Shown: positions 1 through 9,127, counted from the stretch's first letter. The stretch: DNA of 64,000 nucleotides from Roseibium aggregatum (GCF_014692675.1 NZ_JABFCZ010000015.1:1-64000); one strand, 5' to 3'. The notes: a model not told the origin generated them from the letters alone. Numbers and translations are program-made.

Positions 1-153
1 ACAAGTGCAGTGCCTACTCGCCGCCACTGCCCAAAACATCAAAAAGATCGCAATGGCACTCACCAAAGCTCCGAAACAAGCTCCCGCGTGACAAAGACCA
101 GCGCGTAAAGGACCAAACGCAAAAACGCGGACAAGCGCCACAAAACCAAAGCC

Positions 154-186
154 AAAAAAACAAACCCGCCGAAAACGACGGGTTTG
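154..186 (-). terminator. Intrinsic terminator downstream of degP
   Basis: The 8-base arms CAAACCCG and CGGGTTTG enclose a 10-base loop. Read on the minus strand the hairpin is followed by a run of seven T (A-tract at 154-160). It lies about 55 bases past the degP stop and should end the hflK-hflC-DUF2065-degP transcript. Confidence 0.75.
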
Positions 187-198
187 TCAGCAGTCTGA

Positions 199-220
199 GG
201 GCGCCCTGAGGCGCCCTTTT
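199..220 (+). terminator. Hairpin with T-tract, plus orientation
   Basis: GGGCGCC and GGCGCCC form a perfect 7-bp stem with a CTGA loop followed by TTTT on the plus strand. It would stop a transcript entering from left of the window. Bases 1-153 hold no convincing gene; the short minus-strand reading frame there has no family resemblance. Confidence 0.6.
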
Positions 221-240
221 CAATTCCTGGCGTCGCTGCT

Positions 241-1728
241 TCAGTCGTCGATCCGCACCGGAACGAAGCGCAATTCGCCGTTCGGATTGGACAGAAGGAG
301 CAATGCGGAACGGCGCCCGTCTTCCTTCAGCTTCTTGACCTGGTCGATGACGTCGGCCGGCGTTGCAACCGGTTCCTGCGCCACTTCCTTGATCACATCA
401 CCGGCCTGGACGCGCTTTTCTTCCGCCGAACTTCCCGGTGCGACCTGCTTGACCAGCACGCCCTCGACTTCCGCGTCGATCTTGAACTCTTCCCGGCCGG
501 CGTCATCCAGCTCGGAAAGGATCATGCCGAGCACTTCCGTTTCGGCCGGCTTGTCGGCGGGCTTGTCCTTTTCCTGATCGCTGCTCTTGTCTTCCTCCGC
601 GGAGGCCTCCTCGAGCCGGCCAAGTGTCACCTTCAGATCGACCTTCTTGCCCCGACGCAGGACCACCACGTCGACAGCCTTGCCGATCTCGGTTTCGGCG
701 ACCATACGCGGCAGTTCGCGCATGTGTTCGACGGGCTTGCCGTCGAATTCCAGGATCACGTCGCCCGGTTCGATCTGCGCCTTTTCGGCCGGACCGCCTT
801 CCGTCACGCCTGCAACCAGAGCCCCCATCGCCTGATCCATGTCCAGGCTGTCGGCGATCTCGTCGGTAACCTCCTGGATCCGGACGCCGAGCCAGCCTCG
901 GCGGGTTTCGCCGAACTCGCGCAACTGGGCGATCACGCGCTTTGCGGTCTTCGAGGGAATGGCGAAGCCGATGCCGATCGATCCGCCCGACGGCGAGATG
1001 ATCGCCGTGTTGATGCCGATCACTTCACCGTCCATGTTGAACAGCGGACCGCCCGAGTTGCCCCGGTTGATCGAGGCATCGGTCTGGATGAAGTTGTCGT
1101 AAGGGCCGGAGTTGATGTCCCGGTTACGGGCCGAGACGATCCCCACCGTCACCGTTCCGCCCAGGCCGAAGGGATTGCCGATCGCCATCACCCAGTCGCC
1201 GACGCGGATCTTGTCCGAGTCGCCCAGGCTGACATCGGTCAGCGGCCTTTCCGGATTGACCTTCAGGACCGCGATATCGGTCTTTTCGTCGGTTCCGAGC
1301 AGTTCGGCCTTCAGCTTGGTGCCGTCATTGAAGTTCGCGGTGATTTCGTCCGCACCTTCGATGACGTGGTTGTTGGTGATGATGATGCCTTCCTTGCCGT
1401 CGATCACGAAACCGGAGCCGAGCGACTGCACCTTGCGCGGGCGGTCCTCTTCGCGGTTCTGGCGATTGAAGAATTCCTCGAAGAATTCCTGGAAGGGCGA
1501 CCCTTCGGGGACCTTGGGCAGCGGAACAGTGCGCTGTCCCTTGACCGTCTGGGACGTGGAAATATTGACGACCGCATCGGCAAGGCCTTCGGCCAGATCC
1601 GCAACGGAAGCCGGTCCCTGTGCGTGAACGGCAGCCAGCGGCTGCAGAACGACCAGACCACCGAGCACCGCGCTCGCGGCCAGGGATTTGATCGTGTTGA
1701 GACTGCGTTGGTAGAAACCAGGAGCCAT
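241..1728 (-). CDS. degP: Do/DegP-family periplasmic serine protease
   Basis: This is a secreted HtrA/DegP (MucD-like) protease-chaperone that degrades or refolds damaged envelope proteins. Its 495 residues show an N-terminal signal segment (about 10-36, ending in an AxA-type site), a trypsin-like domain with the triad H121 (NNHVIEGA), D151 (TDIAVLKV) and S225 (RGNSGGPLF), then two PDZ domains (about 290-380 and 400-490). An acidic Glu/Asp/Lys linker separates the PDZ domains. Length and order are those of the family. It is the last gene of the hflK-hflC-DUF2065 run, 103 bases after DUF2065, and is followed by a terminator. The context fits membrane and periplasmic quality control. DegP against DegQ or MucD cannot be decided from sequence alone. 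Confidence 0.95.
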   Translation of the reverse strand: MAPGFYQRSLNTIKSLAASAVLGGLVVLQPLAAVHAQGPASVADLAEGLADAVVNISTSQTVKGQRTVPLPKVPEGSPFQEFFEEFFNRQNREEDRPRKVQSLGSGFVIDGKEGIIITNNHVIEGADEITANFNDGTKLKAELLGTDEKTDIAVLKVNPERPLTDVSLGDSDKIRVGDWVMAIGNPFGLGGTVTVGIVSARNRDINSGPYDNFIQTDASINRGNSGGPLFNMDGEVIGINTAIISPSGGSIGIGFAIPSKTAKRVIAQLREFGETRRGWLGVRIQEVTDEIADSLDMDQAMGALVAGVTEGGPAEKAQIEPGDVILEFDGKPVEHMRELPRMVAETEIGKAVDVVVLRRGKKVDLKVTLGRLEEASAEEDKSSDQEKDKPADKPAETEVLGMILSELDDAGREEFKIDAEVEGVLVKQVAPGSSAEEKRVQAGDVIKEVAQEPVATPADVIDQVKKLKEDGRRSALLLLSNPNGELRFVPVRIDD

Positions 1729-1831
1729 TTGGGCTTCTCCTCCATCCTTTCCGGATCGGTATAGGCCTTAAAGCATATACGAGAATGAAACAGGGGGGAG
1801 ACCCGAAGATCTCCCACCCTGCAAAATTGTG

Positions 1832-2017
1832 TTACCCGCGAATGAACCAGACCATCAGTACGCCGAGCGCAAGTCCCGCAAGTCCGGCGATCCTGAGGCT
1901 CTGGTCGGACATGTTCAGCGCGGTGCGCATGACGTTCTTCATTCCGCCGGGAGCCAGGGCGTAGAGCGTACCCTCAAGGGCAAGCACCAGGCCCAGGGCC
2001 GTGAGGAAGTCGGTCAT
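1832..2017 (-). CDS. DUF2065 family small membrane protein
   Basis: This 61-residue protein has two hydrophobic helices (about 3-22 and 42-59) separated by a short basic loop. It matches the small DUF2065 family, which in alphaproteobacteria and many gammaproteobacteria lies beside hflK/hflC. Its ATG overlaps the hflC stop by 4 bases, so it is translationally coupled to HflC. The molecular role is not established. Position suggests a partner or modulator of the HflKC complex, which is inference. Confidence 0.85.
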   Translation of the reverse strand: MTDFLTALGLVLALEGTLYALAPGGMKNVMRTALNMSDQSLRIAGLAGLALGVLMVWFIRG

Positions 2018-2910
2018 TGGCCGGCGTCAGCCGGTTTTTCCTTGCCACCATCTCCCATCGGATCGTTGAAATAACGGAAGAAATTGGAATCCGGCGACAG
2101 CACCAGGCTGGTGTCCCCTTCGCGCAGTCCGGCCTCATAGGCCTGCATGGACCGGTAGAAGGCGAAGAAGTCCGGGTCCTTGCTGTAGGCTTCCGCGAAG
2201 ATCTGGTTCCGTTCCGCATCCCCCTCACCTCGGGTGATGTCTGCGTCCCGTTTTGCTTCCGCGACCACAACCGTCACCTCACGATCGGCACGGGAACGGA
2301 TACGGCGGGCCTGTTCCTCACCTTGCGCACGCAGTTCGGCGGCTTCACGATTACGCTCGGTCTGCATCCGCCGGAAGATGGCCTGCGAGTTCGCCTCGGG
2401 GAGATCCGCGCGGCGGATCTTCACGTCGACCACCTCGATCCCCAGGTCCGCAGCGCTCGCACTGACGTTCTTGCGGATATTCTCCATGAGCCCGTCCCGG
2501 TTGTCGCGGACAACGGCGATGAAGGACGCCCTGCCGAGTTCCGACCGCAGCGAGGACTGCAGGAAGGTCGAAAGCCGGCGGTTCGCCTGGGAAATGTTGT
2601 TCACGCGCTGATAGAACAGAACCGGATTGGAAATCCGGTAGCGCGCGAAGGCATCCACCACGAGACGCTTCTTGTCCGACGCGATCACTTCCTGCGGCGG
2701 CATGTTCAGATCGAGAATGCGCTTGTCCAGATAGACCACGTTCTGAATGAACGGGTATTTGAACTGAACGCCCGGATCCTGAACAACCCGCTCGACGCGG
2801 CCGAGCTGCAGGACCAGCGCCTGTTGCGCCGGATTGACGACAAACACCGACAGGTAGGCCAGAAACGCTACGACGGCGACCAGTATTCCAAGAAGTCCGC
2901 TACGCATCAC
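2014..2910 (-). CDS. hflC: HflC, protease-modulating SPFH protein
   Basis: HflC is one half of the HflK-HflC complex, which surrounds FtsH in the inner membrane and controls access of membrane substrates to the protease. The 298-residue protein has one N-terminal membrane helix (about 5-25), a following SPFH/band-7 domain, and a charged coiled coil rich in Arg and Glu (about 190-250). The start codon overlaps the hflK stop by 4 bases and the end overlaps DUF2065 by 4. Length is normal for HflC. FtsH is not in this window. Confidence 0.95.
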   Translation of the reverse strand: MMRSGLLGILVAVVAFLAYLSVFVVNPAQQALVLQLGRVERVVQDPGVQFKYPFIQNVVYLDKRILDLNMPPQEVIASDKKRLVVDAFARYRISNPVLFYQRVNNISQANRRLSTFLQSSLRSELGRASFIAVVRDNRDGLMENIRKNVSASAADLGIEVVDVKIRRADLPEANSQAIFRRMQTERNREAAELRAQGEEQARRIRSRADREVTVVVAEAKRDADITRGEGDAERNQIFAEAYSKDPDFFAFYRSMQAYEAGLREGDTSLVLSPDSNFFRYFNDPMGDGGKEKPADAGQ

Positions 2911-4103
2911 TGGGTCCCTCCGGTGGTCCGTCCGGTCTGTGCCGTGCCGCCCGAAGGCAGCTGGTTGAGCGGCAGGTAGGGCAGGACGCCCTGTCCGCCG
3001 GATGCCTTGTTATCGATGATGATCTTGTTATTGGAACCAAGCACCTTTTCGAGTGTCTCCAGATAGAGGCGTTCGCGGGTCACGTCGGGCGCCTTCTTGT
3101 ACTGTTCGTAGATCTTGTCGAAACGCTGGGACTGACCGGTCGCCTCTGCGATGGCCTGTTCCCGATAGCCGTTGGCCTTTTCCTTGACGCGCGCGGCTTC
3201 ACCGCGGGCTTCCGGGACGACCTTGTTCGCATAGGCCTGCGCTTCGTTCTGGATCCGCTCCTGGTCGGCGCGGGCCGCCTGGACATCGCGGAACGCGTCG
3301 ATCACCTGCTGCGGCGGGTCCACCTTCTGCATCTGCACTTCGGTGATCTCGATACCGGCCTTGTAACTGTCGAGCGTCTTCTGCATCAGCTCGTCGACTG
3401 CACGTTCGGTCTCGACGCGGCTTTCCGTCAGGATGGCGTCGATCTTGGACCGGCCGACCACCTCGCGCATGGCGCTCTCGGCCACCGCCTTCACGGTGCC
3501 TTCCGGGTTCTGGATGTTGAACAGGTAATTGGCGATGCCCTCGCGGGTGTTCTTGATACGCCACTGCACCTTGAAGCCGACATCGACGATGTTTTCGTCA
3601 CCGGTCAGCATCAGGCTTTCCTCGGGCACTTCCCGGGAACTGATCGACGTGCCGCGGACGCTTTCCTGAACACCGACAGTCATTTCACGCTGCAACTCGA
3701 CCTGCGGTTTGTAAACCTCGCCGATCGGATAGGGCCAGTTGTAATTGAAACCGGCGCCGGTCTGGTCGGTCACCTTGCCGAGGACGAGTTCGACACCGAC
3801 CTCACCCTTGCCTTCGTCGACGATGTAGATGCCTGTCGCGAGCCAGCCGACGACGGCCAGGCCGACGACAATCGCGATACCCAGAGCGCCGAAACCGCCG
3901 CCACCACCGGGCAGTACGTTCTTCATCCGGTCCTGGGTGCGCTTCAGGAGTTCCTCAAGATCCGGCGGCTGGCCGCCTCCGCCGCGGTTCGGACCGCCGC
4001 CCCATGGACCGCCATTGTTTCCGCCACCGCCCCATGGGCCGCCGTTGTTTCCGCCGCCGCCCTTCCAGGGCCCGCCGCCGCCTGACTGATTGCTCCAAGG
4101 CAT
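2907..4103 (-). CDS. hflK: HflK, FtsH modulator with Gly-rich N-terminus
   Basis: HflK is the partner of HflC. I start it at the ATG at 4103, which begins MPWSNQ and follows an AAGGAAG ribosome site. The reading frame runs 16 codons further upstream, but those residues are not family-like. The 398-residue protein opens with a glycine-rich cytoplasmic tail containing tandem GGPWGGGGNN-like units (about residues 10-45). Then come a membrane helix (about 75-95), the SPFH domain, and a coiled coil (about 260-330). The last stretch is Gly/Thr-rich. The Gly-Trp tail is typical of HflK, although the unit repetition here is unusually regular. First gene of the operon. Confidence 0.95.
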   Translation of the reverse strand: MPWSNQSGGGGPWKGGGGNNGGPWGGGGNNGGPWGGGPNRGGGGQPPDLEELLKRTQDRMKNVLPGGGGGFGALGIAIVVGLAVVGWLATGIYIVDEGKGEVGVELVLGKVTDQTGAGFNYNWPYPIGEVYKPQVELQREMTVGVQESVRGTSISSREVPEESLMLTGDENIVDVGFKVQWRIKNTREGIANYLFNIQNPEGTVKAVAESAMREVVGRSKIDAILTESRVETERAVDELMQKTLDSYKAGIEITEVQMQKVDPPQQVIDAFRDVQAARADQERIQNEAQAYANKVVPEARGEAARVKEKANGYREQAIAEATGQSQRFDKIYEQYKKAPDVTRERLYLETLEKVLGSNNKIIIDNKASGGQGVLPYLPLNQLPSGGTAQTGRTTGGTQ

Positions 4104-4193
4104 CAAGACTTCCTTTTTCCCAGCTCCCGGGAGTCTGCACCTTCGTTTCAAAGGCGTCCCGGGACTACATTCGGCCTGTTTTCACTCACCGCA

Positions 4194-4225
4194 GGTTATA
4201 GGGAGGTTACCGAGCGCTTTCAACG
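4194..4225 (-). promoter_or_regulatory. Candidate promoter of the hflK operon
   Basis: On the minus strand GTTGAAA is separated by 16 bases from CTATAAC, about 90 bases upstream of the hflK start. The -35 half resembles heat-shock (RpoH, CTTGAAA) boxes, which would suit this operon. The rest of 4104-4397 shows no gene. Pattern match only. Confidence 0.4.
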
Positions 4226-4397
4226 CAAAGGCATGTTTCACACCGGACCGCCCCATTTTTTCCGTAGTTGCCACTTGGTGGCCGTTTTCAAGGCTTTCAA
4301 GGGCAATAACGGCTCATCGGTGCGCTATTAGAGCGCAAGGCAACAAATACGGATGGTTTGACGGCGCAAAACCGATCGCTCGGCCGCATCATCGTAC

Positions 4398-4877
4398 CTA
4401 AACGGCAAGAACCATGTCGATATGCGGGATATCGTCTTCCAGATAGATGTCGGAAACGGTCCTGAAGCCCAGTTCTCCGTAAAACCCTTCCAGGTGGGCC
4501 TGCGCCGACAGGTGGATCGCAGCACCGGGCGCAAGCGCGCGGGCCTTTTCGATGCCGTCCCGCATCAGCCGTTGACCGAGTTTTTGCCCCCGGCACTCCG
4601 GCGCAATCACCACCCGGCCGATCCGCGACGGTCGGTCCGCACCTCTGCCGATAAAAAGACGCAGGGCCCCTGCTATGTCCCCGGACGGCAAAAGCAGAAA
4701 ATAATGCAGGGCTTCGGGGTCCTTGCCGTCGATCTCGCCGAAAGCGCAGTCCTGTTCGACCACGAACACATCCTGGCGCAGTTTCAAAAGGTCATGGACC
4801 TCGCGGCCGCTGAGCGCGTCAAAGGCAGACCATTTTCCTTCGATCTTCGCGGGACTGCCCGCCGTTTCAACCGACAT
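4398..4877 (-). CDS. GNAT family N-acetyltransferase, ElaA-like
   Basis: A 159-residue acetyl-CoA-dependent acyltransferase of the GNAT fold. It contains the ElaA-type opening (LLKLRQDVFVVEQ), the acetyl-CoA loop region IGRVVIAPECRGQKLGQRLM (about residues 86-105), and the C-terminal FYGELGFRTV strand-turn. ElaA relatives are small stand-alone acetyltransferases whose substrates are mostly unknown, so I name no substrate. It lies 9 bases after the universal stress protein gene, so the two are probably cotranscribed. Confidence 0.85.
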   Translation of the reverse strand: MSVETAGSPAKIEGKWSAFDALSGREVHDLLKLRQDVFVVEQDCAFGEIDGKDPEALHYFLLLPSGDIAGALRLFIGRGADRPSRIGRVVIAPECRGQKLGQRLMRDGIEKARALAPGAAIHLSAQAHLEGFYGELGFRTVSDIYLEDDIPHIDMVLAV

Positions 4878-4886
4878 CGTCTGCCT

Positions 4887-5732
4887 TCAATGCGCGAGGA
4901 AAAGCGGCACTTTGGCCTCTTCCAGCATGTCGCGCGTCGTGCCGCCGATGATGTTCTCCCGCATGCGCATGTGGCCGTAAGCGCCCATGACGATCAGATC
5001 CGCGCCAAGCGCCGCCGCCTCGTCCTGGAGAACTTCGGAAACCGCGCGATTGCCGGCAGCAACAGTGCGGACCTCGACGGTTACTCCATGCCGGGCCAGC
5101 ACCAGCGCCATGTCGGCGCCCGGCAGCTCACCATGATCGTCAGGCCCGCTCACCGGATCGATAACCGTCAGCGTGACCTTGCCCGCCAGTTGCAGAATGG
5201 GCAGAGCGTCGGACACCGCCTCCGCCGCCTCCGCCCGGGAATTCCAGGCAACCATCACATTTGTGCCGATGGTCTCAGGCGCGTCTCCGGCGGGCAGGAA
5301 TAAAAGCGGCCGGCCGGTATCGAACAGGGCCCCGTCAATGGCCTGCCGCTCCACGCGGCTCAATTCGTCTTTTCCGCTCCGCTGCAGGATCGTCAGGTCC
5401 GCATAGATCGCGTGACGGGCGACGAGGTTGTCCTCCCGCGCGACAATGGCCTGATGGGCGCGCACGTCGAAGGACAGGCCTTCACCGGCAAGCATGGCTT
5501 CCACGTCCTCGGCCGCCTGCTTCAGGGCCGCGGCGCGTTCCTCGCCTTCCTTGACCCAGATTTCCGTGTAGCCGAGGCTGCCGTAGCCGTAAAACGGCAG
5601 GGGCTCCACCTCGCCGACCAGCAGCACGGCCAGATGGGCCTCGAACCACCTTGCGATCCGAATGGCGCCCTGCAGGTTTTCCCGCAGGTCGGACCTGTAA
5701 TCCACGACGGCCAGCACGGTTTTGAAGGACAT
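4887..5732 (-). CDS. Universal stress protein, tandem UspA domains
   Basis: A 281-residue cytoplasmic stress protein with two Usp domains. The first opens FKTVLAVVDYRSD. The second starts at about residue 155 (TNVMVAWNSRAEAAEAV) and ends with the nucleotide-binding signature GADLIVMGAYGHMRMRE and the GGTTRDML helix. I use the internal ATG at 5732 because the Usp fold begins there; the open frame extends 30 codons upstream with no family resemblance. The gene follows folA by about 96 bases and precedes the GNAT gene. The second domain keeps the ATP-binding G-x2-G-x9-G(S/T)-type motif, and the first is degenerate. Confidence 0.9.
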   Translation of the reverse strand: MSFKTVLAVVDYRSDLRENLQGAIRIARWFEAHLAVLLVGEVEPLPFYGYGSLGYTEIWVKEGEERAAALKQAAEDVEAMLAGEGLSFDVRAHQAIVAREDNLVARHAIYADLTILQRSGKDELSRVERQAIDGALFDTGRPLLFLPAGDAPETIGTNVMVAWNSRAEAAEAVSDALPILQLAGKVTLTVIDPVSGPDDHGELPGADMALVLARHGVTVEVRTVAAGNRAVSEVLQDEAAALGADLIVMGAYGHMRMRENIIGGTTRDMLEEAKVPLFLAH

Positions 5733-5828
5733 GGGTGCCTCATCGATCTTCAAGGGCCTGTCACCTGACAGGTCCAAAGCCACTCTAGCCGTCAGATACG
5801 GCCACACATTAATCAGGATCAAGCCTTA

Positions 5829-6341
5829 TCAGACGGAGGACTTCCGGCGATAGGTGACAAATTCGAAATCCGCGCTGTCGCGCTCGCCGCGCTCGCCCTT
5901 GATGCGCGCCGTCTCCCGCCATTGTTCCGGATCGATGTCAGGAAAATGCGTGTCCGCGTCCGGGTCCGCCTGCACTTCCGTGATTTCCAGCCGGTCCGCC
6001 CGTGCCATGGCCTGAACGTAAATCTGCCCGCCGCCCATGACGATGACGTCATCGACATCGAGATCGGCGGCAAGGTCCGATGCCTTTTGCAGGGCCTCTT
6101 CCAGTGAAGACACCACCTCCGCGCCTTCAGCAGCAAAGCCATTGCGGGAAATGACGATATTCGGGCGCCCGGGAAGGGGCCGGCCGAGGGATTCAAACGT
6201 CTTGCGCCCCATCACCACCGGCTTGCCGAGGGTCATTGCCTTGAAATGCTTCAGGTCGGACGGCAGCCGCCAGGGCATGTCGTTGTCCAGGCCGATTGCG
6301 CCGTTGCGGGCCACCGCAGCGATCAGAACGATTTGGGGCAT
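5829..6341 (-). CDS. folA: Dihydrofolate reductase
   Basis: This reduces dihydrofolate to tetrahydrofolate with NADPH and so regenerates the cofactor consumed by thymidylate synthase, encoded just upstream. The 170-residue protein shows the DHFR opening IVLIAAVARNGAIG, the substrate-binding DMPWRLPSDL with the catalytic acid at D29, the NADPH loop GRKTFESLGRPLPGR (about 46-60), and VMGGGQIYVQAM (about 104-115). Length is normal for a chromosomal DHFR. thyA and folA face the same way, with the TfoX-like gene on the other strand between them. Confidence 0.95.
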   Translation of the reverse strand: MPQIVLIAAVARNGAIGLDNDMPWRLPSDLKHFKAMTLGKPVVMGRKTFESLGRPLPGRPNIVISRNGFAAEGAEVVSSLEEALQKASDLAADLDVDDVIVMGGGQIYVQAMARADRLEITEVQADPDADTHFPDIDPEQWRETARIKGERGERDSADFEFVTYRRKSSV

Positions 6342-6464
6342 GGTTCCTCCGCTCTTTCGACACCGGTCTTACGCAGTCCGCGCAACCCGATCAATTCGGA
6401 ACTGCATTTCCAGCAATTTAAGTGTTGAATGGTCGTTCAAAGGCAGCCTGGAGGGAGCGCCCGG

Positions 6465-6806
6465 ATGACCGACATGGACAAGCAGCTGCTCGCGGAACGG
6501 GTCCGCGCCGTCCTTCCGGACGAAAACGTGACCCACAGGCCGATGTTCGGCAGCATCGGCTTCATGCTGAACGGCAATCTCCTGTGCGGCGCCGGCAAGA
6601 AGGGCCTGATGATCCGGATCGATCCGGCACGGGAGGCGGACATCCTGAAATCGCCCCATGTCACACAGGTCCGGATGTCGGAACGGCGCATGCGCGGCTT
6701 CCTGCGCGTCGGGCCGGACGGGCTCACCACCGATGAGGATCTTGAACACTGGATCGGTGTTGCGATGGATTACGTGGGCGAAATGCCGGCGAAGGAGAAA
6801 AAATAG
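6465..6806 (+). CDS. TfoX/Sxy N-terminal domain protein
   Basis: A 113-residue stand-alone TfoX N-terminal domain protein with the motif MFGSIGFMLNGNLLCGAG (about 28-45) and a central MLIRID-type strand. I start at the ATG at 6465, which follows GGAGGGAG; an upstream ATG at 6429 would add 12 unconvincing residues. In Vibrio and Haemophilus the larger TfoX/Sxy proteins control competence. Single-domain alphaproteobacterial copies have no proven role, so a competence function should not be assumed. It lies on the plus strand between folA and thyA. Confidence 0.85.
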   Translation: MTDMDKQLLAERVRAVLPDENVTHRPMFGSIGFMLNGNLLCGAGKKGLMIRIDPAREADILKSPHVTQVRMSERRMRGFLRVGPDGLTTDEDLEHWIGVAMDYVGEMPAKEKK

Positions 6807-6845
6807 CCGCTGGACAGCTCAAACGCAGATTTGAAAAGCGCCCCC

Positions 6846-7640
<795 letters not shown>

Positions 7641-7707
7641 GTCGCTGTTCCCGTGATGCTTCGGCTTTCGCCCTTATCCGTCTGTTTTTCAGATACCGGC
7701 AAAGTGC

Positions 7708-7735
7708 CAGATTCGCGAGCTTTAGCGCGAATCTG
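7708..7735. repeat. Perfect 10-bp inverted repeat upstream of thyA
   Basis: CAGATTCGCG (7708-7717) and CGCGAATCTG (7726-7735) flank an 8-base spacer. It lies 68 bases upstream of the thyA start, so it could be an operator or a leader hairpin. Each arm carries a GANTC (CcrM methyltransferase) site. The extended arm CGCGAATCTGTGAG recurs at 27149-27162 in front of uvrD. Confidence 0.7.
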
Positions 7736-7841
7736 TGAGTCCATTTTCCCACTCTTTAGGAATTGCACCGGCCGGACAGAAATTATGCAGATCAATACAC
7801 TGCCCCTTTTATTTGCCGACGCAAGACCCTATATCTGGCGT

Positions 7842-8190
7842 GCCGGTTCGCCGGCTATGGCAATAAATGGTCAGTGCAATAAACCTATCGGACCCGGGGG
7901 CGGTACCCGGCGCCTCCACCCAAGCGCATCGAGGACGGACAAAGTTCAGCGGTGTGTTTCGGCGGGGGCGAAACAGGATCGACGAGGGCGTAAAGACTGT
8001 GCTTTTGCTCGGCATGGTACCACCGACATCGGGCCATCCTAATAGTTGCAAATGACAACTATGCTTCGGACATGGCTGTTGCTGCGTAACGCAGTACCGG
8101 TCGTCCATTAAAGTCCTGTCGGGTAGCACCGTCAGGCGGGGTTCGGAGGCACCTGGCAACAGAAGCCTCCACTTTCTCCCGACCAAACGA
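7842..8190 (+). ncRNA. ssrA: Two-piece (circularly permuted) tmRNA
   Basis: tmRNA rescues stalled ribosomes and adds a degradation tag. The alphaproteobacterial permuted layout is clear. A possible -10 TATATC (7830-7835) precedes the acceptor half, which ends with a T-stem and CGCCTCC-ACC at 7911-7920. A spacer of about 43 bases follows. The coding half begins GGGGGCG at 7964, and these 7 bases pair with CGCCTCC to rebuild the acceptor stem, with GAAACAGGATCGACG next. The tag frame (8048-8089) encodes ANDNYASDMAVAA and a TAA stop. Conserved coding-piece sequence continues to about 8175. A GCCGG-TTCG-CCGGC hairpin sits at the start. The outer ends are approximate. The terminal A of CCA is not encoded after ACC. 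Confidence 0.93.
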
Positions 8191-8192
8191 TA

Positions 8193-8230
8193 AAAAACCC
8201 CGTGAGGCGACGAATTGGGGCCTTTTCTTT
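8193..8230 (+). terminator. Probable terminator of ssrA
   Basis: An A-rich stretch and CCCC (8198-8201) pair with GGGG (8217-8220), followed by CCTTTTCTTTT. The stem is short but the position, directly after the tmRNA, is right. Confidence 0.5.
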
Positions 8231-8297
8231 TCGCGCTCCAGCCGTCAAATTGCATGAAGCCCTAACAAGTGACGACTCGGAAGCCAACGAAGACAAG

Positions 8298-8876
8298 ATG
8301 TCCGAAGACCTACTCAGATACGACATCCTCATTCAGGACGCGCTGCGCGGCGCGGTGAAGAAGATCCTTGCCGAGGTGGGGCGCACAGGGCTTCCGGGTG
8401 AACACCACTTCTATATCGCTTTCGATACCAGGGCGCCGGGCGTGCGGATTTCCCAGCGCCTGAAAGAACGCTACCCCCAGGAAATGACCATCGTTCTCCA
8501 GCACCAGTTCTGGGATCTGGCCATCGGCGAGCATGCCTTCGAGGTCGGACTGTCCTTCGGCGGCGTCGCCGAAAAGCTCCTGGTGCCCTATTCCGCCATC
8601 AAGGGCTTCTTCGACCCCTCCGTTCAATTCGCCCTCGAATTCGATCCCGGCAAGACGGCCGAAGAGCTTCCCGAAGAACTTCTGGAAGCGGTTGAGGAAC
8701 TCGCCAGGGTCGAGCAGGAAGAAGCCGAGAACGCAGCCGGCAACGACGAAAAGCAGCTGGCCGAAACCGCGTCTTCCGAGACGGGAACCAAAGAAAAGGC
8801 CTCGGCGTCCGATAAGGACAAGGGCGATGCCAGCGGTCAGGTCGTCTCTCTCGATGCCTTCCGGAAAAAGCCCTGA
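8298..8876 (+). CDS. sspB: SspB-alpha, ClpXP adaptor for tagged proteins
   Basis: SspB delivers ssrA-tagged proteins to the ClpXP protease. The 192-residue protein has the SspB fold at about 1-140: LIQDALRGAVKKILAEVGR, HHFYIAFDTRAPGVRIS, the peptide-binding strand region MTIVLQHQFWDL, and LLVPYSAIKGFFDPSVQFAL. A Glu/Ala-rich flexible tail follows, ending VVSLDAFRKKP, the conserved ClpX-docking-type end. I start at the ATG at 8298, since the frame upstream runs through the ssrA terminator. It is directly downstream of ssrA and heads a run with DUF4169 (18 bases on) and an RHH gene (11 bases further). Confidence 0.95.
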   Translation: MSEDLLRYDILIQDALRGAVKKILAEVGRTGLPGEHHFYIAFDTRAPGVRISQRLKERYPQEMTIVLQHQFWDLAIGEHAFEVGLSFGGVAEKLLVPYSAIKGFFDPSVQFALEFDPGKTAEELPEELLEAVEELARVEQEEAENAAGNDEKQLAETASSETGTKEKASASDKDKGDASGQVVSLDAFRKKP

Positions 8877-8894
8877 CCGCAACCGGATAAGCTG

Positions 8895-9116
8895 ATGAGC
8901 GCCGAGATCGTCAATCTCCGCCAGGCGAGAAAACGCAAGGCCCGTTCGCAACGTGAGGCCAAGGCGGAAGACAACCGGGTAAAATTCGGCCGGACAAAGG
9001 CGGAAAAACAGGCTTCGAAGCGCGAACGTACCGTCCTGGAAAAGACCGTGGACGGCCACAAACTGTCCGCTTCCAGCGACGAGACGCCGGACACTCCCAC
9101 CTCTTCCTCTGATTAG
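8895..9116 (+). CDS. DUF4169 family small basic protein
   Basis: A 73-residue highly basic protein opening MSAEIVNLRQARKRKAR, the hallmark of DUF4169, with NRVKFGRTKAEK in the middle and a Ser/Thr/Asp-rich tail. No membrane segment. The family is alphaproteobacterial and has no known function. It sits between sspB and the RHH gene on the same strand with short gaps, so it is likely cotranscribed with sspB. Confidence 0.85.
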   Translation: MSAEIVNLRQARKRKARSQREAKAEDNRVKFGRTKAEKQASKRERTVLEKTVDGHKLSASSDETPDTPTSSSD

Positions 9117-9127
9117 GCTCGCTCGGC

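Noticed and set aside
14..223. 69-codon frame at the left edge
   Set aside because: It runs through two terminator hairpins and has low-complexity Phe/Ser/Arg composition.
724..1764. 346-codon open frame on the plus strand
   Set aside because: Antisense shadow of degP; no start signal or similarity.
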